Positions 15,671-25,031 are shown, counted from the stretch's first letter. The stretch is 64,000 bases of DNA from Muriicola jejuensis (GCF_010671595.1 NZ_JAABOP010000001.1:1-64000); one strand, 5' to 3'. Program-made: numbers and translations. Notes: generated by a model not told the origin, from the sequence alone.

Positions 15671-16588
15671 ATGAAAAAAATGTTAAAAATTAAGAAGTAT
15701 TTATTTCTTTTAATGATGCTATTTTCAGCATTGATAAATGCACAGGAAGCACAAGAAACCCAAGATAAACCAAGTGCAGATGAGCTGGCAAAAGAATTAG
15801 CCAATCCCAATAATACAAGGGGTACCTTGAACTTTAACTTTGATTATGTGCATTATCAGGGAGAATTACCCGGAGCTAAAAGTCAAAATAGCTTTGCGAT
15901 GGGTTTTCAACCCGTCCTTCCAGTACCGTTAAATAAGACGACGAATCTTTTTGTAAGACCCAATATCCCCCTTTATTTTACGCAGCCGACATTTGGGGCG
16001 AACGGGTTTGAAAATCAGGGATTCGGTCTGGGGAATATCAGCGCCGATATTGCGATAGGAAAAACATTTCCATCAAAAACTATTGGTATCCTTGGTGTAT
16101 TTGGTAGTTTTAGAACGGCTAGCAATGAGGCCTTACGATCTCCTTATACCTTATTAGGTCCTGAAATCATGGTTTCTCAACTTTTTAAATGGGGTGTTGT
16201 CGGGCTTATGGTAAATCACTCATGGAATTTGAATAAGATTGACCCATCTACGAATGATAGTTTTTCTATTTTGGGTGATGATGTATGGATTTCATCAGAA
16301 GGAGGAGAATCTGCTAGTATTACAGCTGGACAATATGTTTATGCAGTTAGCTTGAGTAATGGTTGGCAAATCATGTCGAGTCCAACCTGGTCTTATAATC
16401 ACAACGCCTCAAAAGGGAATAAATTAACCCTTCCCCTTGCTACTGGTGTAACTAAAGTAACACATTTTGGTAAATTACCTATAAAGTTTAATCTGCAATA
16501 TTGGTATTATGTGGCATCTCCAGAGGCATTTGGTCCACAACATCAGATCCGATTAACAATATCTCCTGTTGTGCCTTTACCTTGGTAA
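15671..16588 (+). CDS. Outer-membrane beta-barrel protein, copy 2 (intact)
   Basis: A 305-residue protein with an amino-terminal signal peptide (hydrophobic core LFLLMMLFSALINA, cut near NAQ), a short linker (ETQDKPSADELAKELANP) and a beta-barrel that ends VVPLPW. It is the complete version of the partial gene at 1-783; the overlapping parts are almost identical at DNA level. Family-level similarity is to transporter-like barrels of the MetA/phenol-degradation type; I cannot assign a substrate. Its place after the amidohydrolases suggests that it exports or imports compounds connected with them. Such high identity points to very recent duplication or ongoing gene conversion. Confidence 0.85.
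   Translation: MKKMLKIKKYLFLLMMLFSALINAQEAQETQDKPSADELAKELANPNNTRGTLNFNFDYVHYQGELPGAKSQNSFAMGFQPVLPVPLNKTTNLFVRPNIPLYFTQPTFGANGFENQGFGLGNISADIAIGKTFPSKTIGILGVFGSFRTASNEALRSPYTLLGPEIMVSQLFKWGVVGLMVNHSWNLNKIDPSTNDSFSILGDDVWISSEGGESASITAGQYVYAVSLSNGWQIMSSPTWSYNHNASKGNKLTLPLATGVTKVTHFGKLPIKFNLQYWYYVASPEAFGPQHQIRLTISPVVPLPW
15806..16588 (+). repeat. Long direct repeat, right copy (matches 1-783)
   Basis: This is the partner of the left repeat at bases 1-783, same orientation, offset 15805. The true left edge cannot be seen because the first copy is cut by the window. Confidence 0.9.
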
Positions 16589-16616
16589 TTAAATTAAAAT
16601 AATAGCATATGAATGA

Positions 16617-16950
16617 ATGTACAAAATATTAATTAGGGTTAGTTTTTCTGGTTTATACGTTAGTTAATGCTATGAAATGGAATGCTTCAGATAGTGCAAA
16701 TATTAATAAATAAATTGAAGACAGAATTGATTACTTTAGAGGCAATATGATTGAATATGCCGGACAGGATCTTATAGATGCTTCTATATATAGAGACCCT
16801 ACTAAAATTGAAGGTGGTTCTTCTGGACACATAGATCAAATATGGTCACCTGAAAAAAATATAGAAACAGGCATTGGAGTTTATGAGACTAGAACGCATC
16901 AATGGAGATTCAAGTTCTGGAACAGGAAATCGTCTCCAAATGATGGTTAA
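16617..16950 (+). pseudogene. Decayed gene for a secreted protein
   Basis: Starting near the ATG at 16617 (MYKILI) a signal-peptide-like stretch (GLVFLVYTLVNA) appears after a one-base frame change, then MKWNASDSANINK, a TAA at 16711-16713, and IEDRIDYFRGNMIEYAG onward to the stop at 16948-16950. The last piece is a clean open frame with protein-like composition. I do not recognise the family. Downstream, GGCCATTG/CAATGGTC around 16986-17006 could fold as a short hairpin before the next gene. Confidence 0.45.
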
Positions 16951-17045
16951 GTATAGTTTTTAATATTCGATAGATTCAAAAGGCCTGGCCATTGCTACCA
17001 ATGGTCGAGGGTATATTAATTTTTTAGAGTTGAAAAAAAATAGTT

Positions 17046-18992
17046 ATGAGAACAAATTTAACTTTTGTCGTTTCCCTTGCCCTGCTGCTGCTCTTTTCAT
17101 GCGAAGTGCCTGAAGACAGTGTTATTAAAGCGGTGGATGACACCAAGGAAATACTGACAACCAACAAATGGAATCTGGAAGAATTCAAATTTGAGCTTCG
17201 CAATGATGACATTCCCCCTCCCCTATTGTTCAATGCCACTAATGCCTTATTGGCTGCCGGGGTCTATGATCTGGACGATATGGTCCTGGATGCCTCAGAA
17301 ATGCGTAAATACGAAGTAGAATTTAAGGAAGATGGTACCATCATTACCAGAAATGGCGAGCTAGACCTGTTGTTGGAGGAGGAAATAGGGACCTATTTTG
17401 TCTTTAATGAACGAACTATAAGGATTAGCTCGGCTGAAAGCCTTAATTACACCTACATTTATGACGCCAATGAGAAGGAGCTATCCCTGGTAGCAAATGA
17501 AGAATCGGCTGAAAGAATCGTAAAAAAAATAAACGATAAGCTTATAGACCAGGTTGCGAACGGGACCCCTACCAAAATAGGAGATTTTATCGCGGGTCTT
17601 TTATTTAATAATGAGGCCTTACAAACCTTAATTAATGATGTAGTGGTGTCTGCCATCGCAGGGAAACTGGAATTTATAAATGAGATTGACCCGGATGAGT
17701 TGGCCGCCTTATTGGCTGCCGATATCAGGAATGCGCTTGAACAAGTAGATTGGCAACAAATATTGACCGATTTAATTCTAACGAAACTTGAAGGGATCTC
17801 AAACATCGATAAAGAGGCAGTGGCTGAGGCAATAGCGAGCCAGGTGGTTCAACTTATCAACGAAAAACTTTCTCAGGAACAGATCAATTCTTTAATTCTT
17901 CCTTACATTGAACAAATAGCGATCAATTCTGAAGCGGTTTCTGAAGCTATAGCAACTTTAATCACAGACCTCTTTTCTGATGTCTTCAATGAGAACAACC
18001 TTCAACCGCTGTTGGTTGATGCGTGGACACAATTTACACGTTTAGATGAAGCGCAAATAGGCGTTATTTCAGATACATTAACCTCGGTTGTAGAAACGGT
18101 ATTCATCAATGAACAAACGATCTCTGCCGGACTATTACCCTTTACGACGCGTATAGACGAAACATCCATACTGCAAATGGGTGCTTTGGCAGCAGAGACC
18201 ACAACAAGCATAGAAAACCTGGTTAATGGCCTTAATCAGTCATTTCCAGACCTTAATCTGACCCCTGATTATGAGAGTATGCAAAATACGATCAGGCTGG
18301 CCTATATTGGCATTAAACCTGTAATTGCCATTCTCGGGCCGGAACAGGCCGCTACCGATGTCGCTAATCTATTATTGTCGCAATTCTTAACATCGGAAAA
18401 TATCAGTAATACCTTTAGGGCCGCACTTCAATTTTTACAAACAATCGACCCTGAAACGGCGGGAACAACGCTAACGCAATGGCTGTTAAGTTTTGAAAAT
18501 GATATTTCCCCTGCTTTATATGCCTATATCAGAGATCTGATAAGTCCGATTCTCGATAATTTGGATCCCAATGCAACCGCCCTGGCCATAGCAACAGCAT
18601 TGAATTCTTTTATTTCTGAAAATTTGACCCCCGAAGCGGTTAAAAATTTGATCATCCCGCTTTTAGATGAAATAACCAATCTCAATGCAGAAGCGGTAGC
18701 CGCCTATTTAGCACAGCTTATCCTTAATTCAGATCTAATTCAAGATAATGTTACTGAGGAAGCCATATTCCAGGCCATTTTACCTGTATTGCAATCCGTA
18801 CAAGAGACCAACGTCAAGGAGGTAGCACAAAACCTTATAAATGCCATAGTAAACACCGGTATCTTTGAGGAAGTGATCACAGAGGAACGCGTTTCCGCAA
18901 TCATTTCACTCCTAATTTATAAAGCCACTTGGGAAGAAGTACTGGTCGCTAACAATTTTAAAGAACTATCTATAATACTGCGTCATGATTAA
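17046..18992 (+). CDS. Lipoprotein built of ~42-residue helical repeats
   Basis: A 648-residue lipoprotein: the signal peptide ends in LLLFSC, making Cys19 the lipidated residue. Residues ~35-145 look like a lipocalin-like/heat-shock-like small domain (KWNLEEFKFELRND... GTYFVFNERTIRISSAE). The rest is helical and repetitive. Two neighbouring units are exactly 42 residues long (528-569 starting TPEAVKNLIIPLLDEI and 570-611 starting TEEAIFQAILPVLQSV), a third begins at 612, and earlier versions start at SQEQINSLILPYIEQI and near EAVAEAIASQVVQLI. The stop overlaps the start of the next gene by 8 bases, so the lipoprotein and the following beta-barrel protein are coupled and probably work together in the outer membrane. 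I do not recognise a described family. Confidence 0.75.
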   Translation: MRTNLTFVVSLALLLLFSCEVPEDSVIKAVDDTKEILTTNKWNLEEFKFELRNDDIPPPLLFNATNALLAAGVYDLDDMVLDASEMRKYEVEFKEDGTIITRNGELDLLLEEEIGTYFVFNERTIRISSAESLNYTYIYDANEKELSLVANEESAERIVKKINDKLIDQVANGTPTKIGDFIAGLLFNNEALQTLINDVVVSAIAGKLEFINEIDPDELAALLAADIRNALEQVDWQQILTDLILTKLEGISNIDKEAVAEAIASQVVQLINEKLSQEQINSLILPYIEQIAINSEAVSEAIATLITDLFSDVFNENNLQPLLVDAWTQFTRLDEAQIGVISDTLTSVVETVFINEQTISAGLLPFTTRIDETSILQMGALAAETTTSIENLVNGLNQSFPDLNLTPDYESMQNTIRLAYIGIKPVIAILGPEQAATDVANLLLSQFLTSENISNTFRAALQFLQTIDPETAGTTLTQWLLSFENDISPALYAYIRDLISPILDNLDPNATALAIATALNSFISENLTPEAVKNLIIPLLDEITNLNAEAVAAYLAQLILNSDLIQDNVTEEAIFQAILPVLQSVQETNVKEVAQNLINAIVNTGIFEEVITEERVSAIISLLIYKATWEEVLVANNFKELSIILRHD

Positions 18993-20028
18993 AAATATTC
19001 AAAGATTTATATCCCTTGTTCTATTGTTGTTAGCTTGTGTTACGATGACTTACAGTCAAACAGTAAGTGACCTATCGATTAGTGATAAACTAGAATCCTA
19101 TCGGGACAGCCTAAAAAGAACCCCCTATGAATGGCATTTGCCTATCATGGGGAAAAAAATCAGGGAAATGGGATTTGATATTCCCTATCCTAATGGGGTT
19201 TCCTTTACCTATGCTCATTCCAAACAGGATCTCCTATTAAGTGATGCCTTTGTAGGTTTTGATCCGGACGAACTCATTCCCATTGATGGTTTCGCCCGTT
19301 TTAGAAGTATCAGTTCAGTTGTGAATGCCTATACAGTGCGTTATGATTTTTGGTTACTGCCTTTTATGAATTTTTATGGTATCGGAGGAAGTGTAGACGC
19401 AATAACGAATATCCAACTGGGCCTTCCCTTTGAAGCGGAATTCGATACGAAAAGAAAAACCGGTCTCGCCTATGGTTGGGGGACTGTTTTAGGAGGTGCC
19501 ATTGGGCCAATGATCATATCCACAGATTTTGCTATGATGTGGACCAAGATGGCCGACCTCGACCAGCCTAACAAATCGATTCTTTTTGGTGCAAGGACAG
19601 GTTATTTAATGAAATTTAGAAACCCGGAAAGAAACTTGGCATTTCTGGTAGGAGCACAATATATAGGCATTAATAAAGCAGGAAGCGGTAAATTAGAATT
19701 GATCAGTGCTTCTGACAAAGAAAAAGCTCTTGGAGATTTAAACGGTTGGTATGATAACCTGACGGACAGGGAACAGGAAGTCTTGGAACCGCTATATAGT
19801 GGGCTTGCCAATTGGCTTGACAGCTCAGAGTCGACAAATCTTTATTATAAGTTTAATAAAAGGTTTATATCGCCCTGGAGTATGAATGTTGGCCTTAATT
19901 TTCAATATAATAAACGATATACCTTAACCGGCATTTACAGTTTCGGAAGTCGAAGTCAGCTCGTTGTTGGTCTGGGTTATCGGTTTGGTATTAAAGGAAA
20001 GAATCTGTTGTCCGGTTTACAATTGTAA
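18985..20028 (+). CDS. Beta-barrel protein coupled to the repeat lipoprotein
   Basis: A 347-residue protein with a signal peptide (cut near TMTYSQ), a short helical leader (KLESYRDSLKRTPYEWHLP), and strands compatible with an outer-membrane barrel ending in VVGLGYRFGIKGKNLL. A helical insert lies near residues 235-280 (SDKEKALGDLNGWYDNLTDREQEVLEPL). The ATG overlaps the lipoprotein stop (18985-18992), so translation is coupled. The family is unknown to me. Together the pair could form an outer-membrane complex in which the repeat lipoprotein covers or connects the barrel; this is inference. Confidence 0.7.
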   Translation: MIKNIQRFISLVLLLLACVTMTYSQTVSDLSISDKLESYRDSLKRTPYEWHLPIMGKKIREMGFDIPYPNGVSFTYAHSKQDLLLSDAFVGFDPDELIPIDGFARFRSISSVVNAYTVRYDFWLLPFMNFYGIGGSVDAITNIQLGLPFEAEFDTKRKTGLAYGWGTVLGGAIGPMIISTDFAMMWTKMADLDQPNKSILFGARTGYLMKFRNPERNLAFLVGAQYIGINKAGSGKLELISASDKEKALGDLNGWYDNLTDREQEVLEPLYSGLANWLDSSESTNLYYKFNKRFISPWSMNVGLNFQYNKRYTLTGIYSFGSRSQLVVGLGYRFGIKGKNLLSGLQL

Positions 20029-20596
20029 AATGTATTGCAGGATAACAAATTCATTCCCCTTTGGATTTTGAAGACAGTTATTTCTTGATGTTTAACTTAA
20101 GGCTGAGAAAAAAGCCTCTTTAAAAAGGAAGATTCACAAATTGTCTTTGAGTCAAATACATAATGATTGCCTGATTACACGGAATAATCCCATTTTCAGT
20201 TTTTTTGACTGGAGTTGAAGATATAGGTAACAAGCCATATAGCACGGGTAACACCGCTATTGGAAAATATAAATTCCGAAGCGTAAAATGGCTTAAGGGC
20301 CATTAATGATTCCTTTTGCAGCTAAGATGCAATACAGATGAAATTAATAATCAGATAGTAACGCCAGGAATGCTTGTTTTTGCATATAAATATGAAAATA
20401 ATAAGGGCAGTGACATTGGAATAAACCATCACTATAATGGAAATCTTTCACTGGTTTCAGCCAAATGTGTTGCGTTTTTTTCCAATTCCAAATACATGCT
20501 TAAAAAAGACTTAGTATCACAAATGTTTTTATGAGCAGATGCGGAGATAGAAAAAGAGCTCCTGTACTTGTTTTTATTTTTGAAAAATAAACTACC
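20029..20596. other. Intergenic region without recognised gene
   Basis: No convincing gene is visible. A 72-codon open frame at 20316-20534 has no recognisable features. TATTTTTG at 20575-20582 fits the TAnnTTTG element and stands 15 bases before the next start codon, so it may be the promoter of the barrel gene at 20597, although the start would then be almost leaderless and I see no good upstream element. Confidence 0.4.
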
Positions 20597-21697
20597 ATGA
20601 AGAATCCAACCATTAGATCCATTTACAGGGTTACCGTTCTACTTTTTATATGTATCACCAGCTCATACAGCAGTGCTCAGGAAGAATCAAAACCTCCTAA
20701 AAAGGTCAATTTTGCCGCGGTACCTGTCGTAGGTTTCAGCAATAGTACGGGGTTTAGCCTTGGAGTGATGGGGCAGATGTTTTACAAAATAAGCAAGAAC
20801 GATACTATCTCACCGGTATCCTCTACTGGTATTTTTGGTTCGTATACAACCAACGGTACCTGGTTTGGTGCCTTATTTCAGCGCTTATACATCAATGAAG
20901 ATAGATGGCGTGTAACCGCTGCAATAGGAGCAGGCAATATTAATTATCAATATTTTCAGGACATCCCTGTTTTTGGAGGAGGTGCCTTTATTGGCTTTAA
21001 TACCAAAGCCGATTTCGGATTGCTTAATATAGATCGTAGATTATTCAGCAAACTGTACTTTGGCCTTTTGGGGATATATGCCAATTCTAAAACGGTCTTT
21101 GACCTTCCTGATTTTATTCCCCCCGATCTTGCGACCGATACACGCAGTATGAATACCATAGGGTATTCCTTTAATTTTGACATGCGCGATAACCAACTAA
21201 ATCCATATAGTGGTTACTACCTATATTTTAGAAATAATTTCTTCAGGGATTGGCTGGGGAGCGATAATGACTTTGAGATGTATAGCATTTCCTATAATCA
21301 TTTTATCCCCATTAAATCGCCACGCGATATCATTGCAACAAGGTTACATGCATCCATAGCAGCGGGCGATGTCCCGTTTCAGGGGCAGAATGTGGTAGGG
21401 CAAGAAGATATCAGGGGGTACTCTGAGGGCCGTTATCGAGGCGATCAGGTCTATACCCTGCAGGCAGAATACCGCCACCGTTTTCAGAACAGGTTTGGGG
21501 TAGTTGGTTTTTTTGGTATGGCCACGGCCTTTGATTCGTTTTCAGAATTAGACAATGCCCCATTTTTACCGGGCGGAGGTGTTGGCATACGATATATGGT
21601 CATAGAACAAATGCGGATCAATATTGGCCTTGATGCAGCTCTTGGTAAGGACGATTGGGGTATTTATTTTAGAATTGGCGAATCATTCGGCCGTTAA
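20597..21697 (+). CDS. BamA/TamA-family outer-membrane barrel protein
   Basis: A 366-residue protein with signal peptide (cut near YSSAQ) and a carboxy-terminal surface-antigen/D15 barrel. It has no obvious POTRA domains, so it is a short barrel-only member. Typical features are the GIFGSYTTNGTWFG strand early on, the DNQLNPYSGYYLYFRNNF strand and the conserved loop motif RGYSEGRYRGD, which corresponds to the VRGF/Y-type lid-lock loop of BamA-like barrels, then an end in WGIYFRIGESFGR. Role: outer-membrane transport or lipid/protein insertion. It precedes a patatin-barrel fusion gene, and a similar barrel is found at 30451. Confidence 0.8.
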   Translation: MKNPTIRSIYRVTVLLFICITSSYSSAQEESKPPKKVNFAAVPVVGFSNSTGFSLGVMGQMFYKISKNDTISPVSSTGIFGSYTTNGTWFGALFQRLYINEDRWRVTAAIGAGNINYQYFQDIPVFGGGAFIGFNTKADFGLLNIDRRLFSKLYFGLLGIYANSKTVFDLPDFIPPDLATDTRSMNTIGYSFNFDMRDNQLNPYSGYYLYFRNNFFRDWLGSDNDFEMYSISYNHFIPIKSPRDIIATRLHASIAAGDVPFQGQNVVGQEDIRGYSEGRYRGDQVYTLQAEYRHRFQNRFGVVGFFGMATAFDSFSELDNAPFLPGGGVGIRYMVIEQMRINIGLDAALGKDDWGIYFRIGESFGR

Positions 21698-22066
21698 CAG
21701 GTCGGTGTTTAATTAAAATCAGGGTCTATTCTTCCTTCCTATGAATAAGTTAGAATTCTTGATTTAAGAAGAGGCCAGTTTCTTTCTGATATGAACTGTA
21801 GCTTCAGTATGTGAAGATCCTGAAATGCTGCCATGCTAATCCGAAAGTGAAAACGGTATTTGATCCGTAAACAGGGCTGGTTAATAAAAGGGGTAAAGCA
21901 CTAAGCTGCCGAGTTCACATGCCGTTTAGTAGTAGGTGATATAGGATACGGAGGTTTTTGTAAGAGCTATTGAACCATTACAAAATGGTCATTATGATGT
22001 ATGCTCCATCTGCTTTGGGTCAATCATTGATGCTATTATTTGTTGAAATTTTAATGCTGTATTTTT
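21698..22066. other. Intergenic region upstream of the patatin gene
   Basis: No gene is visible in these 370 bases. A small hairpin ACCATT-ACAA-AATGGT lies near 21972-21987. A promoter ends exactly at the next start codon (see 22039-22067). Confidence 0.4.
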
Positions 22067-22067
22067 G
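22039..22067 (+). promoter_or_regulatory. Promoter overlapping the patatin start codon
   Basis: TTTG at 22039-22042, 17 bases, then TATTTTTG at 22060-22067: a close match to the Bacteroidota promoter. The last G is also the first base of the apparent GTG start codon, so transcription would begin a few bases inside the gene. If the promoter is real, the start must be a later codon such as TTG 22079 or 22082. Confidence 0.55.
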
Positions 22068-24379
22068 TGATTCGCAATTTGTTGTGGTTCGTATTGGTAA
22101 TTCTAATTCAATTACCCGTTGTCCTTTTTGCGCAAAACGAGAAGCCTAAGATAGCGCTCGTTTTAAGTGGAGGGGGTGCAAAGGGCGTGGCCCATATCCC
22201 CGTGCTGCAGGCTTTGGATTCATTACATATCGTACCGGATATCGTAGTAGGAACCAGCATGGGAAGCGTTATAGGAGGTTTATATGCCATGGGCTATTCC
22301 GGCGATGAAATTGCGTATCTGGTAAATACAACGGAATGGAATAATCTACTTTATGAAAAGACCCCCTTCAATGATGTGAGCGTTGAAGAGAAAAGCGAAA
22401 ATGAGAAGTATTTAATAGGATTGGATATTGTTGATGGTGCACCAAAAACAACACCCTATCTGTTGAATGATCAAAATTTAAGGTTGAAACTGGGCACATT
22501 AACCGCTCCCTTTTATAAGGACACTAATTTTGATGACTTGCCAATACCTTTTAGATCAGTAACAACAGATCTTATAAATTTTAAAGAGATTGTTCTTAAA
22601 GATGGCTCACTGGCTACAGCCATGCGCGCAAGTATGTCTATTCCCGGGGTGTTTGAACCTGTAAAATATAAGAATACCATTTTAGTGGACGGCGGTATAC
22701 TCAATAATTTTCCCACGAACATAGCCAAGGAATGGGGGGCAGACATTATAATTGGCAGCGATGTTTCGGGAGGGGCTCAAGATATCGAAGGTTTAGACAA
22801 TATTTCCGATCTTCTTTTCCAAACAACAATGGTGCAAAATTATAGGATGTACCCCTCCAATAGAGCATTGGTTAATATTATGATCGATCATGTTCCCAAT
22901 TTAACCTACTCCACAGGCGACTTTAATAAAACCACGGAACTTTATGAAGAGGGGAAAATTGCTTCGAAGGAAAAGATTGGAGAATTAGCAGCATTGGGCC
23001 TGCAGTTGGCTCGTTTTAAACAAAGAGAAATAGCGCTCCCTGTATTTAAAGACAGTGTTAGCTTTGGTAAAATAACGTACAAAAATATCAGTGAAGATAA
23101 CCTGCAATTACTAAAGAGCCGAATGGGCTTGGAAGAAGATCATGTCTATACTTCTGAAGATCTGGTTGCAGCGATTAAAAGATCCATGGGCACAGATATT
23201 TTTAGAAAAATTTATTTGGACTTAAGTGCGGCTAATAACGAAGAATTGGTAATAACGGGTTTTGAAAAATCAAACCACAGACTTAATGCTTCCGTTCACT
23301 ATGATTTATACAGAGGGATCGGGTTAGTGGGCAATTACACGGGGAGAAATCTTTTAGGTGAAGCCTCTAGAGTGCTCGTTACCCTTGATATTGCAGAACA
23401 ACCAAAAGGTATGCTACAGGTACAAAAAAACTTTGGTGAAAAAAAACAATGGTGGTGGCGCTCTGAGGGTATCGGCAAACAACTGATTCAACGTATTTTT
23501 ATTAATGGGCAATACGCAGATGACTACAGGGAAAAATCTGTGAAATTTAAAAACCAAATAAACAGAAATATTAATTCGCTAAGCAGCTATGCAGGCTTAG
23601 GGTTTAATTATGAGTACGTAAACATTGACCCAACGGCCAATTCAGAATTCAGAGACAACCTCCTTGTATTGAACCAATACTATGCCTCGTATGTAGGTTT
23701 TGATGCGCATTTTTTCAGCAACACCATGGATAAGGTGTTTTATCCAAAACAAGGAACGAGTATTAATGCCACTGTAAACAGGTCTATTAAACAGCGAGCC
23801 AGTGTTTTCTTTTCAGACGCGGAAGCGTTAAGCCTTGCAGGTCTCAATTATGGATTTACAAATTTGCAGGGCAATTATCACAAAAGACTGCCATTAGGAA
23901 ATAAGGTTACTGGCATTTTTGAAGCATCCATGGGGTTTACCATTGCGGATAAGGACGAAGAGAATGAAATTTCATTTTATAATGCAGGTTTTCCACAACT
24001 GTTTTATTTAGGAGGCAACTTACCAATACTGAGGTCAAATACTGTAGGATTTCAAGGACTTCAGGAAGACGAAGTAATTACAAGCCAATTTATCGTTTTA
24101 AAAGTAGCGTCCCAATTGGATGTTTTTAACAATTTTTATATTACCCCAAATATAAACCTTGGTAGCATAGGCTTTAGTGACCTGGAAGAGTTTTCTAAAA
24201 ATGTATTTTCTCCCAGGGGCAGCTGGGAAGATTCTGACCAGACTAGTCTTCTTTTCTCCATTGGAACTATGGTGTCGTATAAATCCATTTTAGGGCCTGT
24301 CGATTTAAGTTTTTCATGGACCAACGACATCAATAAAGTAAGGGTATTTCTCAGCGTTGGTATTCCGTTTAATCGCTAA
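22067..24379 (+). CDS. Patatin-like phospholipase fused to BamA-type barrel
   Basis: A 770-residue protein: signal peptide (cut near VLFAQ), patatin domain (about residues 27-330) with oxyanion hole SGGGAKG, nucleophile Ser64 in GTSMG and catalytic Asp208 in DGGIL, then a POTRA-like linker (FGKITYKNISEDNLQLLKS) and a carboxy-terminal surface-antigen barrel ending FLSVGIPFNR. This is the PlpD/type Vd autotransporter-like architecture, common in Bacteroidota, in which a lipase is joined to its own outer-membrane barrel. It probably hydrolyses phospholipids at the cell surface or periplasm. The start is drawn at GTG 22067, but an overlapping promoter argues for a slightly later start. Neighbours include other barrels and a cardiolipin synthase. 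Confidence 0.9.
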   Translation: MIRNLLWFVLVILIQLPVVLFAQNEKPKIALVLSGGGAKGVAHIPVLQALDSLHIVPDIVVGTSMGSVIGGLYAMGYSGDEIAYLVNTTEWNNLLYEKTPFNDVSVEEKSENEKYLIGLDIVDGAPKTTPYLLNDQNLRLKLGTLTAPFYKDTNFDDLPIPFRSVTTDLINFKEIVLKDGSLATAMRASMSIPGVFEPVKYKNTILVDGGILNNFPTNIAKEWGADIIIGSDVSGGAQDIEGLDNISDLLFQTTMVQNYRMYPSNRALVNIMIDHVPNLTYSTGDFNKTTELYEEGKIASKEKIGELAALGLQLARFKQREIALPVFKDSVSFGKITYKNISEDNLQLLKSRMGLEEDHVYTSEDLVAAIKRSMGTDIFRKIYLDLSAANNEELVITGFEKSNHRLNASVHYDLYRGIGLVGNYTGRNLLGEASRVLVTLDIAEQPKGMLQVQKNFGEKKQWWWRSEGIGKQLIQRIFINGQYADDYREKSVKFKNQINRNINSLSSYAGLGFNYEYVNIDPTANSEFRDNLLVLNQYYASYVGFDAHFFSNTMDKVFYPKQGTSINATVNRSIKQRASVFFSDAEALSLAGLNYGFTNLQGNYHKRLPLGNKVTGIFEASMGFTIADKDEENEISFYNAGFPQLFYLGGNLPILRSNTVGFQGLQEDEVITSQFIVLKVASQLDVFNNFYITPNINLGSIGFSDLEEFSKNVFSPRGSWEDSDQTSLLFSIGTMVSYKSILGPVDLSFSWTNDINKVRVFLSVGIPFNR

Positions 24380-24468
24380 TTTGATGACAAGATGTATGCG
24401 GCCAAAATAGTAAACCACAGGATACAACAATTCAGGGATCAACCTTTTTTGATTAAATTATTGCTTGT

Positions 24469-24930
24469 ATGAAATCTGTTATTTTAACCGGATTATTAAT
24501 TGTCCTGTTTTGTTTTAGTCATAATTTAATGGCACAACAATTCAAAAACGATAACTATTGGGCCATGCCCCATGGACCATCTTATTTAACGTTAACGGCA
24601 GGCACCGAGTATATGGGTATTCAACCCTCATTTGCATTGGCCAATAAATGGGAGTTTTTTGTGGGTGCCTTTTCAACGTATGAAAATGACGACAACACAG
24701 CCAATTACAGGACCGCTGTATGGGGCAAACGCAATCTCTACGAGAATAAACAGAAAAACGGAGGTTTGGCCATGGCCGGCGGTATTGGAGGTGACCCCGG
24801 ATTATATTCCAACGGTGGACTCACAGACAGCTATCGCACATGGTGGCTGGCCCCAATGATCAGTATCCCATTTTTCAAAGGACAAGTTTCCTTAGACCTT
24901 AATCCCGGTGTTGCGTTTAATAGCGTATAA
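24469..24930 (+). CDS. Small outer-membrane protein, probably truncated
   Basis: A 153-residue protein with signal peptide (cut near LMAQQ) and strand-rich body (YLTLTAGTEYMGIQPSF, WEFFVGAFSTYENDDN, WGKRNLYENKQKNGGLAMAG). It stops in the middle of what looks like a continuing barrel strand (VSLDLNPGVAFNSV), so the gene is probably a truncated relative of a longer barrel. An orphan fragment at 6936-7139 has the type of sequence expected for a missing end, but they cannot be aligned. I do not recognise a named family. Confidence 0.55.
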   Translation: MKSVILTGLLIVLFCFSHNLMAQQFKNDNYWAMPHGPSYLTLTAGTEYMGIQPSFALANKWEFFVGAFSTYENDDNTANYRTAVWGKRNLYENKQKNGGLAMAGGIGGDPGLYSNGGLTDSYRTWWLAPMISIPFFKGQVSLDLNPGVAFNSV

Positions 24931-25031
24931 ATGTCATTTCAATCACTGAGGGGATGTGTAACGTCTATACCAAAAGAACATTTTAAATAAAGCTCGTTTT
25001 AAATCAGTATTAATTCTAAAAACCAAAATGT

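Noticed and set aside
20316-20534. Small gene of 72 codons
   Set aside because: No signal peptide, domain or clear context; composition not distinct from the surrounding non-coding sequence.
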